Positions 55,727 to 64,000 of a DNA stretch of 64,000 bases are shown here, in pieces. Source of the DNA: CAWIJJ01 sp963836405 (GTDB taxonomy: Bacteria > Acidobacteriota > Terriglobia > Bryobacterales > Bryobacteraceae). Position 1 is the stretch's first letter. The number at the start of each line of letters is the position of its first letter. The position numbers were made by a program, and so were the translations under genes. The stretch lies in NCBI GenBank assembly GCA_963836405.1, contig CAWIJL010000005.1, forward strand, positions 248,001-312,000. The letters run 5' to 3'. Under the pieces are notes generated by a model that ran no database searches, was not told where the DNA came from, and saw only the letters and a program-made list of their open reading frames with translations.

Positions 55727-56259
55727 AGCCGGTCCAGCAGCGTCGAACCGATTGCCGCCGGGTCCATCGAAGGTTGCAGGACGATGAGGCGGCCGCCGGG
55801 GAGACTACGGCGGAGGGATGCGGCCATCTCGCCGGACCCGGGGAGCCCGCCATCGAGCACGACCAGCCGGATGTGTGAAGGGTGCGCTGCGATCGCGGCA
55901 CGGATCTCATCGCCGGTTTGCGCCAGGAGCGGCTGCAGGCCGCGCGGCGAAAGCGTCGTCACGATGCTGAGACGGCGCTTCGGGTTCGCGGTGATCACCA
56001 GGGCGCGGTCGGGCTCGGGAGTACCCGTCGTCCCTCCCGCTAGCGCGAGTTGGCGGACTGATTCGTATGCGTTCGCGAGAGTCACGGCGGTCTTCGGCCC
56101 CAGCAAGAGGAGCACGCTGAGAAGCACCACGGCGAGAACCGTGGGCCACGATACGGCCAGGCCTCGCGAACCAGCGGCGCGGAACGTCCTGCCGGTTCTC
56201 GAAGCGGGGGGCGTTCCAACCTGGCCCTCGATCAGTTCGCGCAACGGCAGCATGGACAT
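55723..56259 (-). CDS. Membrane-anchored receiver-like protein
   Basis: 178 residues. A hydrophobic helix (about 37-55) divides a short N-terminal head from a C-terminal domain of about 110 residues resembling a receiver: VITANPKRRLSIVTTLSPRG, then HIRLVVLDGGLPGSGEMAASLRR where Asp in VVLDGGLPG sits at the phosphoacceptor place, and ending RLIVLQPSMD. The usual acidic pair near the start and the conserved Lys at the end are missing, so phosphorylation is doubtful. Function unknown. It is convergent with the oxidoreductase gene, sharing four bases. Confidence 0.7.
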   Translation of the reverse strand: MSMLPLRELIEGQVGTPPASRTGRTFRAAGSRGLAVSWPTVLAVVLLSVLLLLGPKTAVTLANAYESVRQLALAGGTTGTPEPDRALVITANPKRRLSIVTTLSPRGLQPLLAQTGDEIRAAIAAHPSHIRLVVLDGGLPGSGEMAASLRRSLPGGRLIVLQPSMDPAAIGSTLLDRL

Positions 56260-56518
56260 TTGATCCCTCGGTTCGCATTTTGCACCGGGGCAAGGCTTTG
56301 ACTACAGTCCTGCGGAGCCCATGAAGCTGCCAGAACTTTTTCTGCGATTGCACGTCGTTCCGCGTCGAAAGTACCGGTTGCCGCCGCAAAGGCACAAATC
56401 GGCACATTTGTACTGGCCCAAACCGGGCCGGTACACGGAGGACTGCCGCCGGGCGCGTGCAACTGGCATCCTGATTTCTGCAAGTCAGCCGCCACTCAAG
56501 AAACGGATCGAAACGAAA

Positions 56519-57538
56519 ATGAACTGGGAAGCAGTGATCTATTGCTGTTCGCTCGGAACGCTGATAGCCGGAGCCTTTACTGTCGGCTTCTCACCCTTCT
56601 GCCGTCCGCGCAATTCGCGGCAGCGCCAGAACTCGCAGGAAGCGGCCGTCGATCGGGACCGGTTGGCCACCGCGATGCGGCAATGGGCGGTGGAGCGCGC
56701 CGAAGCAGACCTCGAATTCACCCGTGTGAGTCCCGTTGTTCCCGCCGAAACCGAACCCGCGGCGGCGATCCGCGAAATCGTCGTGGAGCAAGCGCCGCCG
56801 CAGGATCCGGAACCGGAGCCGGAACCGGTACGCGAGGACACCCGCCAGGGGATCGCCGAACCGAATTCCACCACAACCTACGACTTTCACGACGCGCCGA
56901 ATTTTTACGAAATCCTCCAGATCAGCCCGCGCGCGGATCTCGACACGATCCATCGCGTTTACCGGATCATGGCGGCGCGATACCACCCCGACAATCCGTC
57001 CACCGGGGACCACGAGCGGTTTCTCGAATTACAGGAGGCCTACGAGGTTCTATCCAAACCGGAGCGGCGGGCGCAGTATGACTGTGTCCTGCGCGAGCGC
57101 GAGGTGGGCCCGCTTCCTATCTTCGAAACGGACCTGTTCACCGACGGCCTGGAGGCCGAGATCAATCGCCGGCTGGGCATCCTGGCCCTGCTCTACCACC
57201 AGCGGCGGGCCAACCAGAACAGCTCGGGCATGTCGATGCTGGTGCTGGAGCAGCGCATGGCGCTGCCGCGCGAACACCTGGATTTCACGCTGTGGTATCT
57301 CCGCGCCAAGGGACTGGTGCAGTTGCTGGAGGATAATTCGGACCTGGCGATCTCCGCGTCCGGCGTGGACTTCGTGGAGGCGAACTCGCACCGGTCTTCC
57401 ATCCTAAGCGAAGTGCTGCGGTCGGCGGCAGCGCCGCCCGCGAATGCCGAAGCATCGTCGAAACCAGTTGCCTTAAGGAAGAAGGGCCGGCGGAAATCGC
57501 CCGCCGGTCGCGCGCGGCGGAACCTCGCGCGAGCTTAG
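56519..57538 (+). CDS. J-domain protein with N-terminal membrane anchor
   Basis: 339 residues from the ATG at 56519; a longer frame from 56321 is open but lacks coding character. A hydrophobic helix (about 5-25) is followed by a proline/glutamate-rich linker, then a J domain with YEILQISPRADLDTIHRVYRIMAARYHPDNP and the HPD motif near residue 157. After the J domain a winged-helix-like region (LGILALLYHQRRANQ, REHLDFTLWYLRAKGLVQLLED) closes the protein. It should bring an Hsp70 to the membrane. The 256 bases before it, up to the receiver-like gene, hold no gene. Confidence 0.85.
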   Translation: MNWEAVIYCCSLGTLIAGAFTVGFSPFCRPRNSRQRQNSQEAAVDRDRLATAMRQWAVERAEADLEFTRVSPVVPAETEPAAAIREIVVEQAPPQDPEPEPEPVREDTRQGIAEPNSTTTYDFHDAPNFYEILQISPRADLDTIHRVYRIMAARYHPDNPSTGDHERFLELQEAYEVLSKPERRAQYDCVLREREVGPLPIFETDLFTDGLEAEINRRLGILALLYHQRRANQNSSGMSMLVLEQRMALPREHLDFTLWYLRAKGLVQLLEDNSDLAISASGVDFVEANSHRSSILSEVLRSAAAPPANAEASSKPVALRKKGRRKSPAGRARRNLARA

Positions 57539-57711
57539 CGAGGTAACTGAGGCGCGTCAGCCAAGGTACGGACACATACAACTACAAGTAATGCGAGATT
57601 TTTACCTGAAACTTGTCTTGTTACAGCGGAAAGTAGGTTTGGGACGTCCTAGTAGTAATTGGGGGGAACGCACTACCGCGACGGCTAAGGCCGCCGCTTA
57701 TATTGCTGTTA

Positions 57712-57717
57712 TATAAT
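57712..57717 (+). promoter_or_regulatory. TATAAT -10 element for the beta-barrel gene
   Basis: Perfect TATAAT about 40 bases before the GTG at 57757; the start has GGAGGGATTGA upstream. No clear -35. Confidence 0.45.
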
Positions 57718-57756
57718 TCAATCCTGGAAGGTTCCAAGTATACACGGAGGGATTGA

Positions 57757-59295
57757 GTGACTGGGTATCGCGTAGCAGTGATCGCCGCCTTAGGGGTTTT
57801 CCTGATAGGCAGTGCAGAGGCGCAAAACGCGCCCAATGTTTCGCAGGTTCTGATGTGGTCCACCGTCACCAATAGGGGCGTTGGCGCACAGAACTCGCAG
57901 GATGTGTCGGGGCTGTTCACGCCGAGGACGAGCGGAGTGCTCCCGCAGGCGTTACTGAACATTTACACGGTGAGAGATATCGGGGGCCTCGCTAACGGCG
58001 ACGTCACTGCCCTGAATACTCCCGCTAATTACGGAGTGGGAAACGTGAGCGCGCTGAACAGCGCGATCAGTTCCAACATCGGGCTTGCGTTAGCCCTGAT
58101 TCCGGTGGCATCGCCGGCTTCAGCCGTCATTCAGAAGGTGGATCCGGAAACGGGTTTGCCGACGGCGTCGAGCGACACCCTCGGACCGGTGTTCACGGAA
58201 AGGGCGGAAACCATCGGCAAAGGCAGGTTCTTTGTCGGATTCTCGCACCAGGCCTATCATTTTACAGAGATTAACGGGAAGAAGCTGAATGGGTTGAGCG
58301 TCCTGTATCCGGGCGGCGATCCGTCCGCGGCGGGCCCCTCGGCCCCCATGACCTTCAACCTCGGACTGGATGTGCGGCTGTCGCAGACGCTGGCATTCCT
58401 TACCTACGGCGTCAGCGACCGCTTCGACATTTCGGTGGGCCTGCCGATGGTGCACGCAGGGGTCGCCGCAACGTCCTACAACGCCCAGGTATTCAGCGGC
58501 GCGGGATTGGGAACCAACGGCAACAACTGCTGGTGCCAGAACACGCTGTCCCCCGGAACCTTCGTCCTTACCGAGAAGGAGATCGGAAGCTCCAGCATGT
58601 CGAAGACGGGCTTCGGCGACGTGCTGGTTCGCGCCAAGGCCGCCGTGCTCTCCCGGTCGAGCGCGGTGCTTTCCGTCGGCGCCGACCTGCGCCTCCCCAC
58701 CGGAGACGCCGACAACTACCTGGGAACGGGCACCACCACGGTGAAGCCGTTCGCCGCCCTCTCGCTCTACACCAAGCCAACGTCGGGAGGATTCGTATTC
58801 TCGCCGCACGTGAACGTCGGTTGGCAGTTCAGCGGCAAGAGCGCCCTCGGCGGAACGTTTCAGGGCAGTAATCTCACCGCCACGCTGGCCAACGGCGACA
58901 AGATCAACTACGTGGGCGCTCCGTTGACCGTGGTCAAGGACAACCTGCCGGACGTGATCGCGTGGGCGGCGGGGACCGAGATCGCCATGGGGAGCCGGAA
59001 CACAGTGGTGGTCGATTTCCTCGGGAACCAGATCGGATTGGTCAACGGGGCGCAACTGGTCGAGGAGTCGTCGGCATCCGGCTTTTCGCCGTTCGGACCT
59101 TCCTTTTCCGCAACTACCGCGCAGGGGTTTGTCGGGGTGGGTAAGTCGTCTTTCGGCCAGTACAGCGGCTCATTTGGTTACAAGGCCCGGGTTACCGGGA
59201 ACTTAGTAGCCACGTTCAACCTCCTGGTGAGACTGAACGACACTGGACTTACAGCCAAATACGTGCCGCTCTACGGGCTGAGTTACAGTTTCTAG
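57757..59295 (+). CDS. Outer-membrane beta-barrel protein (transporter-type)
   Basis: 512 residues from a GTG with GGAGGG seven bases upstream. Signal peptide (VFLIGSAEAQNAP). The rest is a beta-barrel with alternating residues, long loops and the conserved opening ERAETIGKGRFFVGFSHQAYHFTEING; LDVRLSQTLAFLTYGVSDRFDISVGLP and DVLVRAKAAVL; then VGADLRLPTGDADNYLGTG. It ends with Phe (YGLSYSF), as outer-membrane proteins do. It resembles the MetA-pathway/phenol transporter-type family; the substrate is not known. Convergent with the TPR/PEGA gene with four shared bases. Confidence 0.85.
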   Translation: MTGYRVAVIAALGVFLIGSAEAQNAPNVSQVLMWSTVTNRGVGAQNSQDVSGLFTPRTSGVLPQALLNIYTVRDIGGLANGDVTALNTPANYGVGNVSALNSAISSNIGLALALIPVASPASAVIQKVDPETGLPTASSDTLGPVFTERAETIGKGRFFVGFSHQAYHFTEINGKKLNGLSVLYPGGDPSAAGPSAPMTFNLGLDVRLSQTLAFLTYGVSDRFDISVGLPMVHAGVAATSYNAQVFSGAGLGTNGNNCWCQNTLSPGTFVLTEKEIGSSSMSKTGFGDVLVRAKAAVLSRSSAVLSVGADLRLPTGDADNYLGTGTTTVKPFAALSLYTKPTSGGFVFSPHVNVGWQFSGKSALGGTFQGSNLTATLANGDKINYVGAPLTVVKDNLPDVIAWAAGTEIAMGSRNTVVVDFLGNQIGLVNGAQLVEESSASGFSPFGPSFSATTAQGFVGVGKSSFGQYSGSFGYKARVTGNLVATFNLLVRLNDTGLTAKYVPLYGLSYSF

Positions 59296-62200
59296 CGAAC
59301 CGTCTGGAGCTTCGTAATTATCCACTTTCCGCCGCGATTGTGGAGGTCGATCGAAACGCGGGCCTCGGAGACTTGCGCCGGCTGCGTGGTCGTCATCACA
59401 AGCTTGCAGAGAACGGTTGCCTGATCGCCCTTGATGACGGGATCCTCGAGGGCGGTCAGTTCATTGGTTGTGTGGGTGCGATCCACCACGGCGACCGGCG
59501 GATTCTCCCAGATGTTCTTGATGGCGGCCAGGCGGCCCCGGTCCATGCGGCGGGAAATTTCGTTGAATTGGCCAAGCACCCCCAGGATCTCCTGCCGGCT
59601 TGCCTGGTCGAGTGAAGGGGGTGGCGAAACCGGCTGCTTCGGCTTCGCGCCCACATCCACTTTGGCCCTCTCCGCCCGCTGCCGCTCCAACTGGTCCGCC
59701 AGCGTCTTGGCCTGCGACGAAAAGGGGCTGTTCCGGTTCTGCTCGGCGAAGGCTCGCAGCGCCTGAATGTCTTCCGTGTTCACCAGGTTCCAGGCAAGTT
59801 CGGATATTCGCGTGCGAGCCTGGCTGGCATGGTCGCCGGAAGGAAACCGGCTCAGGTAGCTCTGCAAGGATTGCGAGTTACCCTGGGTCGTCCCTTCCCA
59901 GACCAGGTTGTCCAGGCGCTTGTTGGCCTCGCCGGTGTGCCCGCTGCCGGGGAAACGGTTGATGAAAGCCTGCACCACGGCGGGGTCGCTGCTGCCCCGC
60001 GCCTGCTCCCAGGCTACTGCCTCGGCGGACGGCGGGGGCGGCTCGGCGGGAGCGATCGTCCGCCAATCGATGGCGCTGCGCTGTCCGGGTTTGATTTCCA
60101 CGGACGCCCGAACGTTTTTCGACTGGTAAGTCATTTCAAGCGCCAGCTTGTCGGGCGACACTTCGCGCGCGAACACCGGCGATCCGTCGGTCCGGCCGAG
60201 CAACCGGGTGTTGGCGCGCACTTCGACGCCGGCGGGAGCGTTGCGCAGTTCCAGCGTGCCAGGCTTGGGAACCAGGGTGAACGGCAATACCTCGGAGCCG
60301 CCGCTGGCTATGGTGACGTGCCGCTCGGCCGGCGCCTGGTAGTTGTTCTTCTCGACGCGCACATCGTAGGCCTTGGCTTCGAGCGTGGTGGAGAATTCGC
60401 CCCGCCTGTCGGTGCGTCCGGCCGGCCGGTTGTCCACCAGTACGAGGGCGTCGGGGATCCCGGCGCGAACCACCAGGGTGCCGATCGCCGCCTTGGTGTC
60501 CACCGGCTTCAAGGGTTCGGGTTGGAGAACCACCGTGACCCGCGGCGTGATTTCCCCGGCGCGAACGGTGAGGGTCCGGTCCCCCGGCAGGTACTTGTCC
60601 AGTTGGGCGTGGATCTGGTACTCGCCCGGCATCAGTTCCATCTGGCAATTCGCCGTGCAGGAGTTGCTGCCCACCTGCACCGAAGCTCCTGGAGGATCCG
60701 TCTGGATCTCGACCATGACCGGTTTGACTACGGGCGGACCGGGCTTGGTCAAGTGCGCGATCAGCACGATCAGCGCGATGGTAGCCAGCGCCGCCCCCGT
60801 GGCGATTCCGATCTGTTTCCACGGCAGCGGCTTGCGCGGTTCGCCTGGTTCGTGGATTTCGTGCGGCTCCGGCCGCGCGGGCTTGACGGGGGCGGGGGGT
60901 GGCTCGAGCTTCGCCAGAAGCGCGGCCGCGGCGGCCTGGATTTCCGGATCGCCCGCCTGGCGGGAGCGGATCTCCTCGATTTCGTTGCGCAGCTTCTGGA
61001 GTTTGCCTTTGCGGAGCGAGGGGGATGCCTGCGGTTCCAGCGCGGCCAGACGGTCGCGGTCGCGCTGCCGGGCCTGCCGCGCGCGCTGCTGCTCCAGGCC
61101 GCGCTCGAGAGTCTGCCGGAGGGCCGCGATCTCGCCGGATCCGCCATGTTCCGTGGTCTCGCGGGCCAGCAGTTGAAGCGCTGCTTCAAACCGTTCCTGC
61201 TGTCCCAGGTCCTGGGCTTCGCGGATCACCGACTGGCGCCGTTTGGCGTCCTGTTCGCGGCGCGCCCGCGCAAGCAACTCCTGCAGCCGCCCTTCGGCGG
61301 GGAAGCGGTCCTGAATCAGCGCGGCCGCCTGTTCCGGCTTGTCCTGGGCCAGCAGCGCCTCGGCCTGCCGCCGGACCTCTTCCACCTGCTGCTCCTGCCG
61401 GCGGCGCGCCAGTTCGTCGCTGGTGGTGCGAAGCAGGGCCGCGATTTCGCCGTTTCCCGGGTTGGCGTCGAGGAGTTCGCGAAGGGCGGCGGCGGCCTCC
61501 TCCAGGCGGTCTTTGGCAATCAGGCCGCGCGCGTTTTCGAGAGCCTTACGGGTTTCCGCCGCGCGTTTCTCCTCTTCGCGGCCGGCTTCGATTTTCCGTT
61601 TGATTTCGACCAGGCTCCGGTTCCCGGGTTCGGCGCGGACGAAGGGCTCGAGTTCCTTCAAAGCCTGCTCGAACCGGCGCTCGCCCAGCAGGCGGCGGGC
61701 CCGCTCGACGGCTTCCTCCCGCGCCAGGTCCGCCTTGACGGTGTCGCGCAGCCGAACCAGCCCTTCGTCGCCCGGATACCGTCCCAGACCCTCCTCGAGG
61801 ATGCGCAAAGCATCGGCGAGTTTTCCCGCGCGTATCGCGGTGCGCGCGTTGTCCGCAATCTTCGCAATCCCGCGTTCCCGCTCCTGTTGCTCGAGCGTGG
61901 TGTTCGCCTGCCCGTAGAGGCTGGTGATCTCGGCATCGCCGGGGAACCGGTCCACACCCTGGCGCAGAATCCGGGTGGCGGAAAGCGCGTCTTTGCGGGC
62001 TAGCAGATCGTTCGCCTGGCGCACGATGCCGGCGCGCTCGTTCTCCTGGCGGCGGGTCTCGAGGTCCTCGCGCACACGGGCTTCGAGCGCGTCCAGGTCC
62101 GCATCCGCGCCGAAGCGTTCCACGGCGGAGCGGATCGCCTGCTGCGCGTCTTCCAGGCGCCCGGCCTGGTACATGGCGTGCGCCGCCGCCCTCGCCTCGT

Positions 62201-64000
62201 TCAACGCCTCCTGCCGTTCGTGGGCGGTCTTTTCGTCGACCACGACCTTGCGCGCGCGCAGCAGCGAATCGTCCTGGCCGTTTTCCGCCAGCGCCGCATC
62301 CAGCAGAGCGATGGCCTCGTCGAACCGTTTGGCGTCAAGCAGCGCGCGGGCCGCGCGGAGGGCCTGCCCGACGTTTTCGGTTCGCCGCTGCTCTTGCAGG
62401 CGGGCTTCGGCTGCAGCCATCAAGGCGGCGACCTGCTCTTCCTGGGGATAGAGCTTGGTGGCGCCGCGCAGAATCCGGGTGGCGGACATGGCGTCGCCCT
62501 GGTCGAGCGATGCCTGGGCTTCGGCAAGCGCATCGCGAACGCCTTGGACGCGCTTCTGTTCGGCGATTTCCGAGGCGAGCCGCTGCCTCCATTCGGTGAG
62601 GCCGTGTTCGCCGGCGATCGAAGGAGGCGCTTCCTCGATAGCGCGCAGGGCCGCTTCGTAATTGCCCGCCGCGTGCAGTTCACCGATGCGGCCGAAGGTC
62701 TCCCGGCGCATCTGCTCCTTCTCGAACGCGACGCGGCTGGCGAGCGTGGCTTCGCGGCAGCGGAACAGGCGGTCGGAACCGGGGTACTGGAGCAGGCAGG
62801 CGTCCAGCAGTTCGAGCGCGCGGTCGAACTGCCGGCCGCGGGCCAGGCTTTCGGCCTCGCCGATCGTCTTGGAGATGGCTTCGGACTGCTGTTGTTCCTT
62901 GAGCTTCTCGCGGGCCTGGCCGAGGAGGGCCGTCAAATCGCGGTCGCCGGGGAACTGGATGGTGCCGCGCTGCAGCAGTTGCGTGGCGGTGCCCGGCCGG
63001 TCGTCGTCGAGCAACTGGCGGGCTTCGAGGACCATCTTGCGAACCGCCGCGCTCCGTCTCTGGCGCTCCAGCCCTTCCTCGTTCTGCTTGCGGAGTGGGG
63101 CCAGGACGGCGTCGTCGCCATAGGCCCGCACGAACGCGCCGATCTGCTCGATGGCCTCGGCGAAGCGCTCCTCGGAGGCGAGCGCCCTGGCGCGCGAGAG
63201 TACTTCTTCGAGCGCCGCCTTGCGCTGGTGCTCCGCCTGCGCGGCAGCGACATTCTGCATCAGCTCGCGCAGCGCGCCCAGCCCGGGGTTTTCGTCGAGA
63301 GCCGTTTGCAGGCGCGCAATGGCCTCTGCGAATCGGGCGGCAGCGGTCAGTTCGCGGGTCTCCGCGGAGGCGCGGGCAAGCACCTCGGCCTCGCGTTCGG
63401 CCTGAAGCTGGGCAGCGGCGTAGGAGGCCAACTCGCGCAACTCGGCCGATTCGGGAAACTCGGCGCGCAACCCGGACAGGCGGTCCACAGCGTCCGCCAG
63501 CCTTCGGTTCCGCAGCAGTTCCTTAACGGCTTCGGTTTCCGACTGGAGGCGCCGTTTGCGTTTCTGTTCGGTCTGTTCGCGGCGCGCCCGATCGAGCAGC
63601 GAGACCGCTTCGTCAGCCTCCGGGAAGTCCTGTCGCAGCCGCGTGAGCACCTCGATGGCTTCATCGAAGCTCTGCAACAGCATCAGGCCTTTGACGTGGC
63701 CGATTTCGTCGCGCAGCTTCTGTTCGCGTTCGTGGGCCTCGATCCGGACGCGGACCTTTTCCCCCAGCTCGGCGGCGGCCGCGTGCTGCGGATCGAGCGA
63801 GAGCGCTTCGGCAACGGATTTGTGGGCGCCGGAGAGATCGTCGCGCTGGAGCGCCTGGGCAGCCTCCTGCACCAGCCGGTCCGCGCGCTGTGCCCGCTCC
63901 CAGGCGGTTCGCGCCTCCTGGATCAAGAGGTGAAGCTCGGGGTTGGACTTGTCCAGGCGGAGGGCGGATTCGAACTGCTGAATGGCCTGGTCGAACTGGC
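59292..64000 (-). CDS. Giant TPR-like repeat protein with PEGA domains, 5' end cut
   Basis: At least 1,569 residues; the frame continues through the right edge (QQFESALRLDKSNPE), so the N-terminus, perhaps a kinase, is outside. About 15 imperfect repeats of some 70 residues (ARRLLxERxFxxALxLLxxxLxxxPG) fill 61,000-64,000. A membrane helix lies at about 60,770-60,830 (IGIATGAALATIALIVLIAHL). Three PEGA-like domains follow (IQTDPPGASVQVGSNSC; DALVLVDNRPAGRTD; GVEVRANTRLLGRTDG), then TPR-like repeats and an NTF2/DUF4440-like C-terminal domain. The outer-membrane or periplasmic end may bind ligands or glycans. The convergent neighbour shares four bases. Confidence 0.85.
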   Translation of the reverse strand, partial: QFDQAIQQFESALRLDKSNPELHLLIQEARTAWERAQRADRLVQEAAQALQRDDLSGAHKSVAEALSLDPQHAAAAELGEKVRVRIEAHEREQKLRDEIGHVKGLMLLQSFDEAIEVLTRLRQDFPEADEAVSLLDRARREQTEQKRKRRLQSETEAVKELLRNRRLADAVDRLSGLRAEFPESAELRELASYAAAQLQAEREAEVLARASAETRELTAAARFAEAIARLQTALDENPGLGALRELMQNVAAAQAEHQRKAALEEVLSRARALASEERFAEAIEQIGAFVRAYGDDAVLAPLRKQNEEGLERQRRSAAVRKMVLEARQLLDDDRPGTATQLLQRGTIQFPGDRDLTALLGQAREKLKEQQQSEAISKTIGEAESLARGRQFDRALELLDACLLQYPGSDRLFRCREATLASRVAFEKEQMRRETFGRIGELHAAGNYEAALRAIEEAPPSIAGEHGLTEWRQRLASEIAEQKRVQGVRDALAEAQASLDQGDAMSATRILRGATKLYPQEEQVAALMAAAEARLQEQRRTENVGQALRAARALLDAKRFDEAIALLDAALAENGQDDSLLRARKVVVDEKTAHERQEALNEARAAAHAMYQAGRLEDAQQAIRSAVERFGADADLDALEARVREDLETRRQENERAGIVRQANDLLARKDALSATRILRQGVDRFPGDAEITSLYGQANTTLEQQERERGIAKIADNARTAIRAGKLADALRILEEGLGRYPGDEGLVRLRDTVKADLAREEAVERARRLLGERRFEQALKELEPFVRAEPGNRSLVEIKRKIEAGREEEKRAAETRKALENARGLIAKDRLEEAAAALRELLDANPGNGEIAALLRTTSDELARRRQEQQVEEVRRQAEALLAQDKPEQAAALIQDRFPAEGRLQELLARARREQDAKRRQSVIREAQDLGQQERFEAALQLLARETTEHGGSGEIAALRQTLERGLEQQRARQARQRDRDRLAALEPQASPSLRKGKLQKLRNEIEEIRSRQAGDPEIQAAAAALLAKLEPPPAPVKPARPEPHEIHEPGEPRKPLPWKQIGIATGAALATIALIVLIAHLTKPGPPVVKPVMVEIQTDPPGASVQVGSNSCTANCQMELMPGEYQIHAQLDKYLPGDRTLTVRAGEITPRVTVVLQPEPLKPVDTKAAIGTLVVRAGIPDALVLVDNRPAGRTDRRGEFSTTLEAKAYDVRVEKNNYQAPAERHVTIASGGSEVLPFTLVPKPGTLELRNAPAGVEVRANTRLLGRTDGSPVFAREVSPDKLALEMTYQSKNVRASVEIKPGQRSAIDWRTIAPAEPPPPSAEAVAWEQARGSSDPAVVQAFINRFPGSGHTGEANKRLDNLVWEGTTQGNSQSLQSYLSRFPSGDHASQARTRISELAWNLVNTEDIQALRAFAEQNRNSPFSSQAKTLADQLERQRAERAKVDVGAKPKQPVSPPPSLDQASRQEILGVLGQFNEISRRMDRGRLAAIKNIWENPPVAVVDRTHTTNELTALEDPVIKGDQATVLCKLVMTTTQPAQVSEARVSIDLHNRGGKWIITKLQTVR

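Noticed and set aside
59829..62003. Plus-strand frame of 724 codons opposite the TPR/PEGA gene
   Set aside because: Antisense shadow; composition dominated by Arg/Gly/Gln/Val with no motif.
1..64000. CRISPR arrays, rRNA, insertion sequences, prophage
   Set aside because: No direct-repeat/spacer pattern, rRNA-like stretch, transposase or integrase frame was recognised on either strand.

Overview
The window looks like chromosomal DNA of an acidobacterium, most likely of the Solibacter/Bryobacter type (inference from gene content, not from a marker gene). Evidence: GC-rich sequence with long spurious antisense reading frames, a TonB-dependent receptor with an N-terminal carboxypeptidase-regulatory-like domain, a DUF1592/DUF1552 gene pair, DUF1080 and sialate O-acetylesterase genes, a PEP-CTERM protein, a Ser/Thr kinase fused to TPRs and a very large TPR/PEGA protein. 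I see no rRNA, tRNA, CRISPR array, insertion sequence or phage module.

Layout. 1-6 kb: AIM24-family protein (cut by the left edge), a 47-residue basic protein, a kinase-TPR protein and a membrane-anchored penicillin acylase whose upstream region carries a terminator-like hairpin. 6-9.5 kb (+): a frameshifted CorC/HlyC-type protein, an AI-2E-type permease and a HupE-like membrane protein. 9.5-15.7 kb (-): an envelope operon with a zinc-ribbon membrane protein, a small anchored protein, a PBP1b-type peptidoglycan synthase and two TPR proteins. 15.7-19.3 kb: proline dehydrogenase, a zinc-ribbon mini-protein, a metallophosphoesterase, a ZIP-like permease and a DUF421 protein. 19.3-25 kb: TonB-dependent receptor (frameshifted), bacterioferritin, a GH3 beta-glucosidase and a small membrane protein. 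25-29 kb: a broken secreted protein, a PPOX-fold protein, an NTF2-like lipoprotein, an alpha/beta hydrolase and a formylglycine-generating-enzyme-like protein followed by a repeat-bearing gap. 29.3-36.5 kb: DUF1552 and DUF1592 (both frameshifted), an unknown protein, DUF1080, and a GH13 cyclomaltodextrinase/neopullulanase-like enzyme split by a frameshift.

36.7-45.5 kb: PEP-CTERM protein, a small ORF, a translationally coupled acetate kinase-phosphoketolase operon, a hydrolase followed by two MacB-type permeases, and a CusF-like lipoprotein pair. 45.6-48.8 kb is an accessory island: a decayed ParDE toxin-antitoxin locus, then an overlapping operon of C5-cytosine methyltransferase, putative PD-(D/E)XK restriction enzyme and Vsr repair endonuclease. 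49.1-52.5 kb: a FIST sensor protein and a hybrid histidine kinase (frameshifted). 53-64 kb: sialate O-acetylesterase, Gfo/Idh/MocA oxidoreductase, a membrane-anchored receiver-like protein, an anchored J-domain protein, an outer-membrane beta-barrel protein and the TPR/PEGA protein that runs off the right edge.

How the genes fit together: much of the window supports a free-living heterotroph degrading plant and microbial polymers (GH3, GH13, esterases, DUF1080, receptor), with sugar phosphates possibly routed through phosphoketolase and acetate kinase. A striking feature is the number of otherwise intact genes broken by one- or two-base shifts (nine shifts in seven genes, plus one gene interrupted by an in-frame stop). 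I annotate these as pseudogenes with full extents, but sequencing or assembly error is an equally good explanation and should be tested first.
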